DNA from: Alteromonas profundi
GTDB lineage: Bacteria; Pseudomonadota; Gammaproteobacteria; Enterobacterales; Alteromonadaceae
DNA length: 64,000 nt
Assembly (NCBI RefSeq): GCF_010500865.1
Contig: NZ_JAAAWN010000009.1
Span: 62,001 to 126,000 of the forward strand
Direction of reading: 5' to 3'
Shown here: piece by piece, positions 1 to 8,418 of the stretch
Layout: every line of letters starts with the position of its first letter
How positions within the stretch are numbered: position 1 is the first letter of the stretch
Made by a program: the position numbers and the translations under genes
The notes under the pieces: generated by a model
Told to the model about the DNA's origin: nothing
What the model saw: the letters and a program-made list of their open reading frames with translations, nothing else
The model's database searches: none

Positions 1-167
1 AAGGTGTCGCCGCTTTTCACTAATGTATCACCACGATGAAAGGGCTTCTTACGTTCGATAATATCGTCTAACGATTCGATTTCAGTTTTATTTAATGCCA
101 CGGGGAGGCACAAATGACTAAAACTGCAATTTTGACAATGAATTGAAAATTCGCTTGCTCTGCTCAT
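1..167 (-). CDS. fnr: FNR-family oxygen-sensing transcription regulator (N-terminal part, cut by window edge)
   Basis: The reverse strand encodes the first 55 residues of an FNR/EtrA/Anr protein. Cys11, Cys14 and Cys20 match the N-terminal cluster CxxCx5C that binds the oxygen-labile 4Fe-4S cluster of FNR, and the following LNKTEIESLDDIIERKKP stretch matches the start of the sensor domain. An in-frame TAA three codons upstream of the ATG at 167 fixes the start. The rest, including the fourth cysteine and the DNA-binding helix, lies outside the window. It sits downstream of the cco assembly genes, the usual place in Shewanella-like genomes. Two perfect FNR boxes in this window (7432-7445 and 13134-13147) are its likely targets. 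The family call is secure; full length is inferred. Confidence 0.93.
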   Translation of the reverse strand, partial: MSRASEFSIHCQNCSFSHLCLPVALNKTEIESLDDIIERKKPFHRGDTLVKSGDT

Positions 168-215
168 AACGCGTTAATCTTGGTTACCATGTAATGAATG
201 GTACTACGCTGAAAA

Positions 216-872
216 CTAAAATGCGCGAAAAATTAAAAATAATGAATATAGCGCCATAAGGCTTGCGCAAATTTGTCTTACTGTAGGATGACGAAAGCCT
301 TGAATAATATATGCACTTCCCGCACTCGCGGCAAAAAGCGTAGGTAAAGTACCTAACCCAAACGCTAACATGATGCCAGCGCCTTCTAAAGCACTGCCGG
401 AAGCGAGGGCCCATGTAAGGGTTGAATACACCAACCCACAGGGTAGCCAGCCCCAAATAAACCCGTAGGGCAAGGCGTGCCATGGCGATTTAAAAGGCAA
501 AAAGCGTTTTGAAATAGGCTGAATTGCTTTGAATAAACCGCGGCCGAGCGATTCAATATGGGTTAACCCGGTCCACCACTGACCTAAGTAGCAGGCTAAC
601 AGTAGCAACATAAGGGCGCTTATAAGTGATAACGCCGGAGCGGCGATAGGCACAAAATGAGTAGCCATTTGACCAACGGCGCCGGTTAATGCACCGGCCA
701 ACGTATAGCTAATTACGCGCCCGCTATTATAAGCGAGGGTGTAAGGAAAGGCGGCATCATCTTTGGGGGTAACGGTTCTCAGTGCAGCAACTATCCCGCC
801 ACACATGCCGACGCAATGTACGCCACCCGCAATGCCAATAATAAAGGCAGAGAAAAAATTAATCTCCGTCAT
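216..872 (-). CDS. TauE/SafE (sulfite exporter) family membrane protein
   Basis: A 218-residue integral membrane protein with about six hydrophobic segments. The motif GGVHCVGMCGG near residues 16-26 is typical of the short TauE/SafE proteins (COG2836 type) that sit beside cbb3 oxidase assembly genes. Members are sometimes linked to copper delivery or cytochrome maturation; the sulfite-exporter name is not a proven function here. The reading frame runs 25 codons further upstream, but that part lies inside ccoS in another frame. The ATG at 872 gives a normal N-terminus (MTEINFF) and overlaps ccoS by 14 bases, which suggests translational coupling. The same-strand order is ccoH-ccoI-ccoS-this gene-fnr. 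Confidence 0.85.
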   Translation of the reverse strand: MTEINFFSAFIIGIAGGVHCVGMCGGIVAALRTVTPKDDAAFPYTLAYNSGRVISYTLAGALTGAVGQMATHFVPIAAPALSLISALMLLLLACYLGQWWTGLTHIESLGRGLFKAIQPISKRFLPFKSPWHALPYGFIWGWLPCGLVYSTLTWALASGSALEGAGIMLAFGLGTLPTLFAASAGSAYIIQGFRHPTVRQICASLMALYSLFLIFRAF

Positions 873-1074
873 GATGTTCTTTTTGTTGTTGCACCCGTTT
901 GCGCTCTTCAGCGAGGGCCTTCTCCTCTGGAGAAAGGTCATCATCAAACAATATGCTGTAGCCTTGGCGATCTAAATCTTCAAACTGATTCGACCTTACT
1001 GCCCAAAAAAAGATAACAACGGCCACGGCTACAATAATAATAGCGATGGGAATAAGCACATAGATAATACTCAT
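859..1074 (-). CDS. ccoS: cbb3-type cytochrome oxidase assembly protein CcoS
   Basis: A 71-residue protein with one N-terminal membrane helix (about residues 4-26), then the CcoS signature FFWAVRSNQFEDLD and an acidic, charged tail. CcoS is needed for insertion of heme b and CuB into the catalytic subunit of cbb3 oxidase in the inner membrane. Its start is one base past the stop of ccoI, so it is almost certainly co-transcribed with it. The length is slightly longer than the usual 50-70 residues because of a charged tail rich in Glu, Lys and Gln. The call is firm. Confidence 0.93.
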   Translation of the reverse strand: MSIIYVLIPIAIIIVAVAVVIFFWAVRSNQFEDLDRQGYSILFDDDLSPEEKALAEERKRVQQQKEHHDGD

Positions 1075-1075
1075 A

Positions 1076-3469
1076 TTATTTGCTCAACAATCGAGTGGAG
1101 TTGGTAACCACAATAATACTGCTTAGCGACATGCCAACAACGGCCATCCAAGGTTGCAGCAAGCCTGAAACGGCAAATGGAAGTATAAGAATGTTGTACC
1201 CTATTGCCCATGCGATATTTTGCCTTATTGTGCGCTTGGCCTGACGGGCCACCTGCATCAGTGTGGGAACCGACTGTAAGCTGTCGCCTAACAATATGAC
1301 ATCAGCAGCGGTTTTTGCAACATCAGTGGCATTTCCAACGGCTACCGCGACATCAGCACTGGCCAATACTGGCGCATCATTAATACCGTCTCCCATCATT
1401 AGCACATGCTTACCGTTTTGCTGAAGCTGCTGTACCTGATTATATTTCTGTTCAGGGGACAGTCCGCCTTTTGCATACTCAATAGGAAGTTGAGACACCA
1501 AGTTGTCAACGTTTTGTTGAGTATCACCGCTTAACACAATAAGCTGATGAGCTGTTAAGCTATTAAGGGTTTCTATGGCATCGTTGCGTAAACTGTCGCT
1601 AACCAAAAACGCCGCGATAAGGGTGTTTTCCGCGCTCGCGCTTTTTGCACATAGAAATACATTGGCGGCAAACGGAATCATCGATTGATCACTAACATTA
1701 CAAAAAGAGGCTGAACCAAGGTAGAAACGGGTACCTTTAATATCGCCGTATATACCGCCGCCGGGTGTAACATTAAAGTGCTCGATAGTATGAGTAGGGT
1801 CGCCAGAAAAAGCACGACTAATAGGGTGCTCAGAGCGTGCTTCTAAGGTAATGGCAATAGCCATAGTAAGCTGTGGGTTAACCCCTTTCGCAAACCAGCG
1901 TTCTTTAAGTGAGAAAACGCCTTGGGTAAGGGTGCCGGTTTTATCAAGGGCAATGGTGTCTATGCCGGTAAGTTGCTCTAGTGCATCGGCACGCTTTAAC
2001 AAAATACCTTGGCGATTCAGTTTGGCCATGGCGCAAGTAAGCGCCGAGGGCGTGGCTAAGCCAAGAGCGCAAGGGCAGGTTGCGACCAATACTGCTATGG
2101 TTATCCAAAACGCGTTGTCATTATTTTGCCACGACCAAAAGCCATAAGTAAGGCCGGAAATTAGGAGTACCGCCATAACGAAATAGCGTGAAAAGGTGTC
2201 AGCCAGTTGCGCGGCTTTGGGTTTCGCTGCCATTGCACTGGCCTGTAAACGCACAATTTGGTTAACTAGTGCGTGTTTAAGGCTTTGCGTTACCCGCACT
2301 GACAAGGAGCCGTCTTGCGCTACAGTGCCACCATAAACCCCATCGGTTTGCTGTTTTAATACAGGGTTAAACTCACCGGTAAGCATAGATTCATCAACCG
2401 TTGCACTGCCGTCAATAACAACCCCATCAACAGGTATGGTTTCACCGGCTTTTACAAGTACGGTGTCACCTTGCACTAGCTGTTTGGCTAAGCACTGCGT
2501 CAATCTTCCATGGGCATCAATTTTTGTGGCGGAAACCGGAATGTATTGCATCATGTTGGCAGAAATTTGTGCCGCTTTGTGTCTACTTCTATGTTCTAAG
2601 AACCGACTTAACAATAGCAGGAAAATGAACATGCAAATAGATTCGAAGAACACCTCACCTTCTTCGAGTAAGGTTGAGCGCAAACCTGCTATATAAGTAC
2701 CAAAAACGGCAAGGGTTACCGGTACATCCATGTTCACGGTTCTTGCACTTAACGCTTTTATCGCGCCTAGATAAAAAGTACTTCCAGAATAAAGAACCAC
2801 AGGGGTGGTTAGCGTTAAGGCTACCCAGTAAAAATATTGTCTCGTTTGCTGCTCAATAGCCCCAAACCAATCAAAATAAAGCCCGGCCATTAGCATCATA
2901 ACTTGCATGGTCATAATACCGGCGAGCCCTAGCTTTTTAAGGAAGGACTTTTGCTCTCTTTTATAACTTGCTTCATGTTCATCGGGGTGAAAAGGCGATG
3001 CGGAATAACCAATACGTTTTAACACTGCTAAAATTTGGCTAAGTTTTATCGTATTAGATGACCAAGTAACTAATCCGCGACGCTCTTGTACATTTACTGC
3101 AACTTGTTTGATCCCCTCTACTTTGCTCAACTGCTTTTCAATTAACCAACCGCATGCAGCGCAGGTTATGCCTTCTAACGTCAGCTGTATTTGCTTGTCT
3201 TTACCTTCATTAAAAACAAATTCTTCTTGTAGGGCAGGTTCATCGTAAACGTTTAACGTATCAAGGGTTTCAAGAATACTGTCATCAGACTTTTGCGCAG
3301 GCTCGGTACGAAACTGGTAGTAGTCTTCCAGCCCATTTGCCACTATGGCCTCTGACACCGCTAAGCAACCGGGGCAGCATAGCTGGCGAACTTCACCTAA
3401 AATTTTGGTTTCATATTTATGATTGCGGTCGTTAGGCAACCCGCAATGATAACATTGAGCTTGGGACAT
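1076..3469 (-). CDS. ccoI: Copper-translocating P1B-type ATPase CcoI (FixI)
   Basis: A 797-residue heavy-metal P-type ATPase that delivers copper for cbb3 oxidase assembly. The N-terminus has a cysteine-rich metal-binding segment (CYHCGLP at residues 6-12, then LCCPGC). An HMA domain with ITCAACGW near residues 102-109 follows, then the membrane part with CPCALGLATP (the ion-binding CPC), the phosphorylation site DKTGTLT and the hinge GDGINDAP. All core motifs are intact. The extra N-terminal cysteine domain is characteristic of CcoI/CopA2-type pumps rather than detoxifying CopA. Its start codon overlaps the ccoH stop by one base (TAATG), which indicates coupled translation. Confidence 0.95.
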   Translation of the reverse strand: MSQAQCYHCGLPNDRNHKYETKILGEVRQLCCPGCLAVSEAIVANGLEDYYQFRTEPAQKSDDSILETLDTLNVYDEPALQEEFVFNEGKDKQIQLTLEGITCAACGWLIEKQLSKVEGIKQVAVNVQERRGLVTWSSNTIKLSQILAVLKRIGYSASPFHPDEHEASYKREQKSFLKKLGLAGIMTMQVMMLMAGLYFDWFGAIEQQTRQYFYWVALTLTTPVVLYSGSTFYLGAIKALSARTVNMDVPVTLAVFGTYIAGLRSTLLEEGEVFFESICMFIFLLLLSRFLEHRSRHKAAQISANMMQYIPVSATKIDAHGRLTQCLAKQLVQGDTVLVKAGETIPVDGVVIDGSATVDESMLTGEFNPVLKQQTDGVYGGTVAQDGSLSVRVTQSLKHALVNQIVRLQASAMAAKPKAAQLADTFSRYFVMAVLLISGLTYGFWSWQNNDNAFWITIAVLVATCPCALGLATPSALTCAMAKLNRQGILLKRADALEQLTGIDTIALDKTGTLTQGVFSLKERWFAKGVNPQLTMAIAITLEARSEHPISRAFSGDPTHTIEHFNVTPGGGIYGDIKGTRFYLGSASFCNVSDQSMIPFAANVFLCAKSASAENTLIAAFLVSDSLRNDAIETLNSLTAHQLIVLSGDTQQNVDNLVSQLPIEYAKGGLSPEQKYNQVQQLQQNGKHVLMMGDGINDAPVLASADVAVAVGNATDVAKTAADVILLGDSLQSVPTLMQVARQAKRTIRQNIAWAIGYNILILPFAVSGLLQPWMAVVGMSLSSIIVVTNSTRLLSK

Positions 3470-3948
3470 TACGGATTGAACTTAATTGCGCCAGACTGAG
3501 GAAGCAGTACGATATTCTGTATTTTCCAACTCTCATCAATAGGAGTAAGAGAAACCCGCCATTTACCCGTTAATGGCGTGTCAACTGACCCCCGATATAT
3601 GCCATTGGCATCCCGAGAAAGCAGCAAACTGGTATCGCGCTCTTCCAAGGTAACATGGTAAAAGTTAAGCTTAAGTGCACTGCCTTCTTGCGGAATGCCA
3701 GAATGAAACTTAACCGAAATGCTGCCATCATTGACGGTGAGGTCGGTGGTGATATTTAATTTACGTGCAACTAATTCTTTATCTAAGGTCGCGTTAATTG
3801 CTTTACCTTCTTTATAGTAATCGTCAACGACTAAGCTATCTTCGGTCGATATTGCTAACTTTAGCAATACGCCACCCATCACAAGGGTTATTACCGGTAC
3901 GGCAATTAGAAACCACGGCCAAAACTGTTTATACCAAGGTGTATTCAT
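3469..3948 (-). CDS. ccoH: FixH/CcoH family cbb3 oxidase assembly protein
   Basis: A 159-residue protein with one N-terminal membrane anchor (about residues 11-32) and a periplasmic domain that begins with VVDDYYKEGKAIN, the family hallmark. CcoH/FixH stabilises the cbb3 complex during assembly and associates with the CcoI copper pump. It heads the ccoHIS group here. No FNR box is visible in the 100 bases upstream, so it is probably expressed by read-through past the ccoP terminator or from a weak promoter of its own. The ccoG gene often found just before ccoH is absent at this place. Confidence 0.9.
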   Translation of the reverse strand: MNTPWYKQFWPWFLIAVPVITLVMGGVLLKLAISTEDSLVVDDYYKEGKAINATLDKELVARKLNITTDLTVNDGSISVKFHSGIPQEGSALKLNFYHVTLEERDTSLLLSRDANGIYRGSVDTPLTGKWRVSLTPIDESWKIQNIVLLPQSGAIKFNP

Positions 3949-4000
3949 TTGCTACTTCTATTTACCCAAAAGGCGTTTGTAATTGAACCTTATTTTCTCA

Positions 4001-4030
4001 TAAAAAAAGCCCCGTGATAACGAGGCTTTT
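4001..4030 (-). terminator. Rho-independent terminator after ccoNOQP
   Basis: On the minus strand a short GC stem (GCCTCG with CGGGGC, one G-U pair) around an ATTA-containing loop is followed by a run of T residues. It lies 20 bases past the ccoP stop and before ccoH. It probably limits read-through so that the oxidase subunits are made in excess over the assembly factors. Confidence 0.75.
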
Positions 4031-4050
4031 GAGTCTATTAATGATTAAAT

Positions 4051-5007
4051 TTATTTATCATTAGAAAGGCTGTAAACGTAAGCTGCAACAACATGTATTT
4101 TGTCTTCACCCAAGGTATTTTTGAACGAAGGCATGACACCGTTACGACCATACGTTAACGTTTCGGTCACTGCTTTATGGCTGCCACCGTATAGCCAGAT
4201 ATTATCGGTAAGGTTTGGCGCACCAAGCGCTTGATTACCTTTACCATCAACACCGTGACATGCAGCACATACTGCAAAACGCGCTTTACCCGCATCGGCT
4301 AGTTGTGGGTCTACGTCACGGCCACTTAGGCTAAGTACATAGTTAACCACTTCTTCGATACCTTGTTCGCCTAACGTATCAATCCATGCTGGCATAGCAG
4401 CCTGACGACCTAGTGTTAAGGTTTCAACAATTTTGGCACCAGAGCCACCGTATAACCAATCGTTATCGGTTAGGTTAGGGAAGCCTCCGTTTTGACCACG
4501 TGCATCAGAACCGTGACACTGCGAACAGTTTTGAAGGAATAAACGTTGTCCCACTTTATTCGCTTCAGGATCTTGAGCTAGCTCTTCAACCGGCACTTTT
4601 GCATACGCAGCAAAAATAGGGTCGAATTTCTCAGCGGCAAAATCTAGTTCACGGTCATATTCAACGAGTTTACCTTGTTCTTTGGCGTCAATACGCGCCT
4701 GAACTGATTCCTCTAGTGATTGAATATTTTGGTTCGAACTTTTCCATCCCAAAATACCTTCGTACGCCCCAAGACCTGGATACAACGCAAGATAAATAAA
4801 GCCCCAAACGATGGTCATGTAGAACATAATTGTCCACCAGCGAGGGAGTTGATTATTCAACTCCTCAATGCCATCAAACTCATGGCCCATCGATTCACCT
4901 TCTGGCACGCCTGTCTGGTTGGATAAACACCAGCGCAGAAGGAAATAGCAACCAATGATTAACCCTAGGGTTATCACTGAAATCCAAATTGTCCAAAACA
5001 TACTCAT
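4051..5007 (-). CDS. ccoP: cbb3 cytochrome c oxidase subunit III, diheme cytochrome CcoP
   Basis: A 318-residue inner-membrane diheme cytochrome c that passes electrons to CcoO/CcoN. Two N-terminal membrane helices (about residues 5-25 and 55-75, PRWWTIMFYMTIVWG) precede two periplasmic cytochrome c domains with the heme motifs CSQCH and CAACH, each followed by a Met-ligand segment (MPAW, MPSF). The open frame extends 45 codons upstream through ccoQ in another frame; the ATG at 5007 is chosen because MSMFWTIW is the normal family N-terminus. It is the last gene of ccoNOQP and is followed by a terminator. Confidence 0.94.
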   Translation of the reverse strand: MSMFWTIWISVITLGLIIGCYFLLRWCLSNQTGVPEGESMGHEFDGIEELNNQLPRWWTIMFYMTIVWGFIYLALYPGLGAYEGILGWKSSNQNIQSLEESVQARIDAKEQGKLVEYDRELDFAAEKFDPIFAAYAKVPVEELAQDPEANKVGQRLFLQNCSQCHGSDARGQNGGFPNLTDNDWLYGGSGAKIVETLTLGRQAAMPAWIDTLGEQGIEEVVNYVLSLSGRDVDPQLADAGKARFAVCAACHGVDGKGNQALGAPNLTDNIWLYGGSHKAVTETLTYGRNGVMPSFKNTLGEDKIHVVAAYVYSLSNDK

Positions 5008-5023
5008 GAGTTCAAGACTCCTG

Positions 5024-5185
5024 CTAATCTTCTTTTGATTTTTCTTTTTCTTCGTCTGCAAACGGCAGGTTTGCGGCTTCATCGAACTTCTTTTTGTTGC
5101 GCCCGCTAAAGGCCCACCAAACGATGCCGATGAAGCAAACAAAGACGATGACAGTAAAAATGCTGCCTACGATTCCCTGATCCAT
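5024..5185 (-). CDS. ccoQ: cbb3 cytochrome c oxidase small subunit CcoQ
   Basis: Reading the reverse strand from the ATG at 5185 gives a 53-residue protein with one membrane helix (about residues 5-24) followed by the CcoQ hallmark VWWAFSGRNKKKFDEAANLPF and a charged acidic tail. CcoQ helps hold CcoP in the oxidase complex. It lies between ccoO (1 base gap) and ccoP (16 base gap), exactly where the family is expected. The identity rests on position plus the motif; both are clear. Confidence 0.92.
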   Translation of the reverse strand: MDQGIVGSIFTVIVFVCFIGIVWWAFSGRNKKKFDEAANLPFADEEKEKSKED

Positions 5186-5186
5186 A

Positions 5187-5792
5187 CTATTTCAAATGTG
5201 TGCCAAGAGATTGTAGATAAGCAATAAGGGCCTGCATTTCTGTTTTACCCTGTACTGCTGCTTTCGCACCCGCAATATCTTCGTCGGTATACGGAACGCC
5301 GAAACCACGGAATATTTCCATTTTTTCAGCGGTTAATGCGCCATCAAGCGTATTTTCCGCAAGCCAAGGAAACCCTGGCATATTCGACTCAGGAACTACG
5401 TTGCGAGGATTTAGCAGGTGAACACGATGCCACTCATCGCTGTAACGACCACCGACGCGCGCTAGGTCTGGACCAGTACGCTTAGAGCCCCAAAGGAAAG
5501 GATGCTCCCATACCGATTCGCCAGCAACGCTGTAGTGACCATAACGCTCTGTTTCAGCGCGGAATGGACGGATCATCTGGCTGTGACAACCCACACACCC
5601 TTCACGGATGTAGATGTCACGACCTTCAAGCTCAAGTGCTGTATAAGGACGAAGGCCTGTCACTGGCTCCATGGTTTGCTGTTGAAACATCAACGGCGTA
5701 ATTTGAACCATGGCACCAAAGCTGATAGCGATAAGAATTAATACCGTTAACAGGCCTACATTTTTTTCAATTAACTCATGTGGATTTTTCAT
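5187..5792 (-). CDS. ccoO: cbb3 cytochrome c oxidase subunit II, monoheme CcoO
   Basis: A 201-residue membrane-anchored monoheme cytochrome c. One N-terminal helix (about residues 12-34) is followed by a periplasmic domain with the CcoO signature [15 protein letters not shown], containing the heme motif CVGCH, and by SNMPGFPWL, which holds the likely Met ligand. Length and motif order match the family. It transfers electrons from CcoP to the catalytic subunit. The gap to ccoN is 15 bases, so it is part of the same transcript. Confidence 0.95.
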   Translation of the reverse strand: MKNPHELIEKNVGLLTVLILIAISFGAMVQITPLMFQQQTMEPVTGLRPYTALELEGRDIYIREGCVGCHSQMIRPFRAETERYGHYSVAGESVWEHPFLWGSKRTGPDLARVGGRYSDEWHRVHLLNPRNVVPESNMPGFPWLAENTLDGALTAEKMEIFRGFGVPYTDEDIAGAKAAVQGKTEMQALIAYLQSLGTHLK

Positions 5793-5807
5793 TATTCGTC
5801 TCCTTTA

Positions 5808-7241
5808 CTACGCCGGCTGCGTCGCTGGGTCTGCAGCGATACTGCCTTTAGGGGCACGAACGGTTTTCCATGTGTTGTAGGCCATAACAAGCATGCCTGT
5901 AACCACGAAACAACCACCAATGAAACGAACCACATAGAAAGGCTTAGAGGCTTCTAGTGACTCAACAAAGCTGTAGGTTAATGTACCGTCAGCATTTACT
6001 GCACGCCACATTAGACCTTGAAGTACACCAGACATCCACATAGCTACGATGTATAACACTACGCCGATAGTCGCTAACCAGAAGTGTACGTTTACAAGTT
6101 TAGTGCTGTACATGGCACGCTGATTGAATAACACCGGGATCAGATGGTAAATAGAACCAATTGATACCATAGCAACCCAACCTAATGCGCCAGAGTGTAC
6201 ATGGCCAATTGTCCAGTCAGTATAGTGAGACAGGGCATTAACCGTTTTTATCGCCATCATCGGGCCTTCAAAGGTAGACATACCATAGAAAGACAATGAA
6301 ACGATAAGAAAACGCAATACGGGGTCGGTACGTAGTTTATGCCACGCGCCTGAAAGCGTCATAATACCGTTAATCATACCACCCCAAGATGGAACGAATA
6401 GGATAATTGACATCACCATACCCAGTGACTGAGTCCAGTCGGGTAGGGCAGTGTAATGAAGGTGGTGAGGACCGGCCCAGATATACAGAGAAATTAACGC
6501 CCAAAAGTGAACGATAGACAGTCTGTAAGAGTAAACCGGGCGACCTGCCTGCTTAGGAACAAAATAATACATCATGCCCAAGAAGCCCGCAGTTAGGAAG
6601 AAGCCCACTGCGTTGTGGCCGTACCACCACTGCATCATGGCGTCTACAGCGCCCGCATACAATGAATACGATTTAGTGAAAGACACCGGAATCGCCATGC
6701 TATTACCAATATGCAGTACAGCAACGGTAAGCATAAACGCACCTAAGAACCAGTTCGCCACATAAATGTGCGAAACTTTACGGATAACGAGGGTTCCGAA
6801 AAAGTTAATAATGTACGCAATCCAGACCAGCGCAATCAAAATATCGATTGGCCATTCTAGTTCAGCATACTCTTTAGTACTGGTAAGCCCAAGAGGTAGC
6901 GAAACGATTGCTAAGACAATGACGGCTTGCCAACCCCAAAAGGTAAATGCGGCTAATTTGTCACTGAATAGTCGAACCTGAGAGGTACGCTGAACAATGT
7001 AGTACGACGTGGCGAACAACGCACAGCCGCCGAAGGCAAATATAACGGCATTGGTGTGCAATGGACGTAAACGTGAGAATGTTAGCCATGGTGTGTCAAA
7101 GTTAAGCATAGGTGCAAATAATTGCGCGGCAATAAATACCCCTAGGCCCATACCAATGATACCCCAGACTATGGTCATAATGGTAAATTGCCTAACTACT
7201 TTATAATTGTAGTCAGGTTGTGCTTGGCTTGTTTCACTCAT
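5808..7241 (-). CDS. ccoN: cbb3 cytochrome c oxidase catalytic subunit I CcoN
   Basis: A 477-residue, twelve-helix heme-copper oxidase subunit of the C family, which reduces oxygen with high affinity and pumps protons. Visible ligand regions are RPLHTNAV (low-spin heme His), [11 protein letters not shown] with MMYYFVPKQ (CuB His and the active-site Tyr region), [14 protein letters not shown] (CuB His pair) and [11 protein letters not shown] (high-spin and low-spin heme His). Length matches the family. It is the first gene of ccoNOQP. The 190 bases upstream carry a perfect FNR box at 7432-7445, so expression is likely induced when oxygen is low. Confidence 0.96.
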   Translation of the reverse strand: MSETSQAQPDYNYKVVRQFTIMTIVWGIIGMGLGVFIAAQLFAPMLNFDTPWLTFSRLRPLHTNAVIFAFGGCALFATSYYIVQRTSQVRLFSDKLAAFTFWGWQAVIVLAIVSLPLGLTSTKEYAELEWPIDILIALVWIAYIINFFGTLVIRKVSHIYVANWFLGAFMLTVAVLHIGNSMAIPVSFTKSYSLYAGAVDAMMQWWYGHNAVGFFLTAGFLGMMYYFVPKQAGRPVYSYRLSIVHFWALISLYIWAGPHHLHYTALPDWTQSLGMVMSIILFVPSWGGMINGIMTLSGAWHKLRTDPVLRFLIVSLSFYGMSTFEGPMMAIKTVNALSHYTDWTIGHVHSGALGWVAMVSIGSIYHLIPVLFNQRAMYSTKLVNVHFWLATIGVVLYIVAMWMSGVLQGLMWRAVNADGTLTYSFVESLEASKPFYVVRFIGGCFVVTGMLVMAYNTWKTVRAPKGSIAADPATQPA

Positions 7242-7431
7242 TTTAATGAATCTTCCACTTCAAATGAACTATGGTTTCCAACTGCCCCAATAGTGCGGTC
7301 GAGACGTGTATCAGCTACGGAATAACGCTTCACACCGAGCTCGGAAAGAGTAATAATTATTGTCTCCAAGCCAGTTGGTACGCGGATGATAAGGTTTTTA
7401 ATTACAAAAAGATACCATAAAGTCGCTGAGC

Positions 7432-7445
7432 TTGATCTCTATCAA
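7432..7445 (-). promoter_or_regulatory. FNR/Anr box upstream of ccoNOQP
   Basis: TTGATCTCTATCAA is a perfect match to the FNR consensus TTGAT-N4-ATCAA. The site is palindromic, so direction comes from context. It is too close (25 bases) to the plus-strand gene at 7471 to act as a class II activator there. On the minus strand a -10-like TGTAAT lies at 7401-7406, about 3 bases further than ideal. Activation of ccoN is therefore favoured; repression of the divergent gene is possible. Confidence 0.85.
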
Positions 7446-7470
7446 TGAAGAAATGCATAAAATTTAAGTT

Positions 7471-7947
7471 ATGATAAAAAACACTAACAAAAATAGATCA
7501 GAATATTTACAAGCTTGGCGCATACCGATTGCTATTTTGCTCGTTGGCATAGCGGTATTTATCGCTCATGACTACCAAACGTCAACCCAACAAAATAGTT
7601 TTCCCACGGGTAAGTTAGGCAATAGTTGTCGCTTTAATAACGATAGCTGCACTTTTTCGCTTAATCAAAAACACGCTACGGCAGAGTTTTCTGAACATCC
7701 CCAACCCGAGGAGTCGGTGACTCTAACTCTGCATATGCCTGAAGGTACAGTCATTGAAAGTGCCTGGGTTGAAGGGGTAAATATGTATATGGGAAAAGTA
7801 CCTGTACTGTTAGAAAAGCAAGAAGACAATACGTGGACAGGGTGGTTTATGTTAGGAAGTTGCAGCGAACCCACTATGAACTGGCAAGTTAGGTTGAATA
7901 TAGCGGGGGACAGGGCCCCCATCTATATGTACTTTACTACACACTAA
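7471..7947 (+). CDS. Unknown membrane-anchored protein divergent from ccoNOQP
   Basis: A 158-residue protein that I do not assign to a family. It has one N-terminal hydrophobic segment (about residues 16-33, IPIAILLVGIAVFIAH), so the remainder is probably periplasmic. Three cysteines (NSCRFNNDSC and LGSCSE) and a late segment VNMYMGKVPVLLEK...WTGWFMLGSC stand out; the Cys and Met residues could bind copper or form a disulfide, which is speculation. The overall plan (anchor plus small periplasmic beta-rich domain) resembles CcoH. Its position, head to head with ccoN and next to an FNR box, suggests a role with the oxidase. It ends three bases from the convergent bacterioferritin gene. Confidence 0.75.
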   Translation: MIKNTNKNRSEYLQAWRIPIAILLVGIAVFIAHDYQTSTQQNSFPTGKLGNSCRFNNDSCTFSLNQKHATAEFSEHPQPEESVTLTLHMPEGTVIESAWVEGVNMYMGKVPVLLEKQEDNTWTGWFMLGSCSEPTMNWQVRLNIAGDRAPIYMYFTTH

Positions 7948-7950
7948 CGC

Positions 7951-8418
7951 TTACATTTGCGATTGTAAGTAGTTTGAAAGCCCGAGTAATTTAATAAGGT
8001 TTAATTGCTGCTCCAGCCAATGGGCGTGATCCATTTCGGTATCATCCAATAGAACAATAAGCATATCGCGGGTTACGTAATCTTTTTCAGTTTCACATAA
8101 CGCAATAACTTCGCGTAGTTTAGCGTCAACTTCATACTCGACGCGCAGATCGCTTGCAAGCATTTCAGGTACGTCTTTACCTACTTTGAAGCCGGTGCGT
8201 TTGGTCATATCTGGCGTGCCTTCTAAAAACAGCATGCGCTCGATAAGTTTCGTCGCGTGACCGCGCTCATCATCAAACTCGTGGTCTATACGTTCGTAAA
8301 GCTTGTTAAGCCCCCAGTCTAAATACATTTGAGAATGGATAAAATACTGGTCCATCGCTGCAAGTTCATAGGAAAGCAGCTCATTGAGGCCATCGATAAT
8401 GGTTTGATTACCTTTCAT
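7951..8418 (-). CDS. Bacterioferritin subunit with intact ferroxidase centre and no heme Met
   Basis: A 155-residue four-helix-bundle ferritin of the bacterioferritin family, an iron-storage shell subunit in the cytoplasm. Aligned by eye to E. coli Bfr, all di-iron ligands are kept: Glu18, Glu51, His54, Glu94, and Glu128 and His131 (shifted by one residue). The axial heme ligand Met52 is replaced by Arg52. This is the pattern of catalytic subunits in two-subunit bacterioferritins. Its start overlaps the stop of the neighbouring bfr gene by one base (TAATG), so the two are made together, and probably co-assemble. Confidence 0.93.
   Translation of the reverse strand: MKGNQTIIDGLNELLSYELAAMDQYFIHSQMYLDWGLNKLYERIDHEFDDERGHATKLIERMLFLEGTPDMTKRTGFKVGKDVPEMLASDLRVEYEVDAKLREVIALCETEKDYVTRDMLIVLLDDTEMDHAHWLEQQLNLIKLLGLSNYLQSQM

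Noticed and set aside
216..947. Longer form of the TauE/SafE protein starting at 947
   Set aside because: The additional 25 residues lie inside ccoS in another frame and are not like a family N-terminus; the start at 872 is better.
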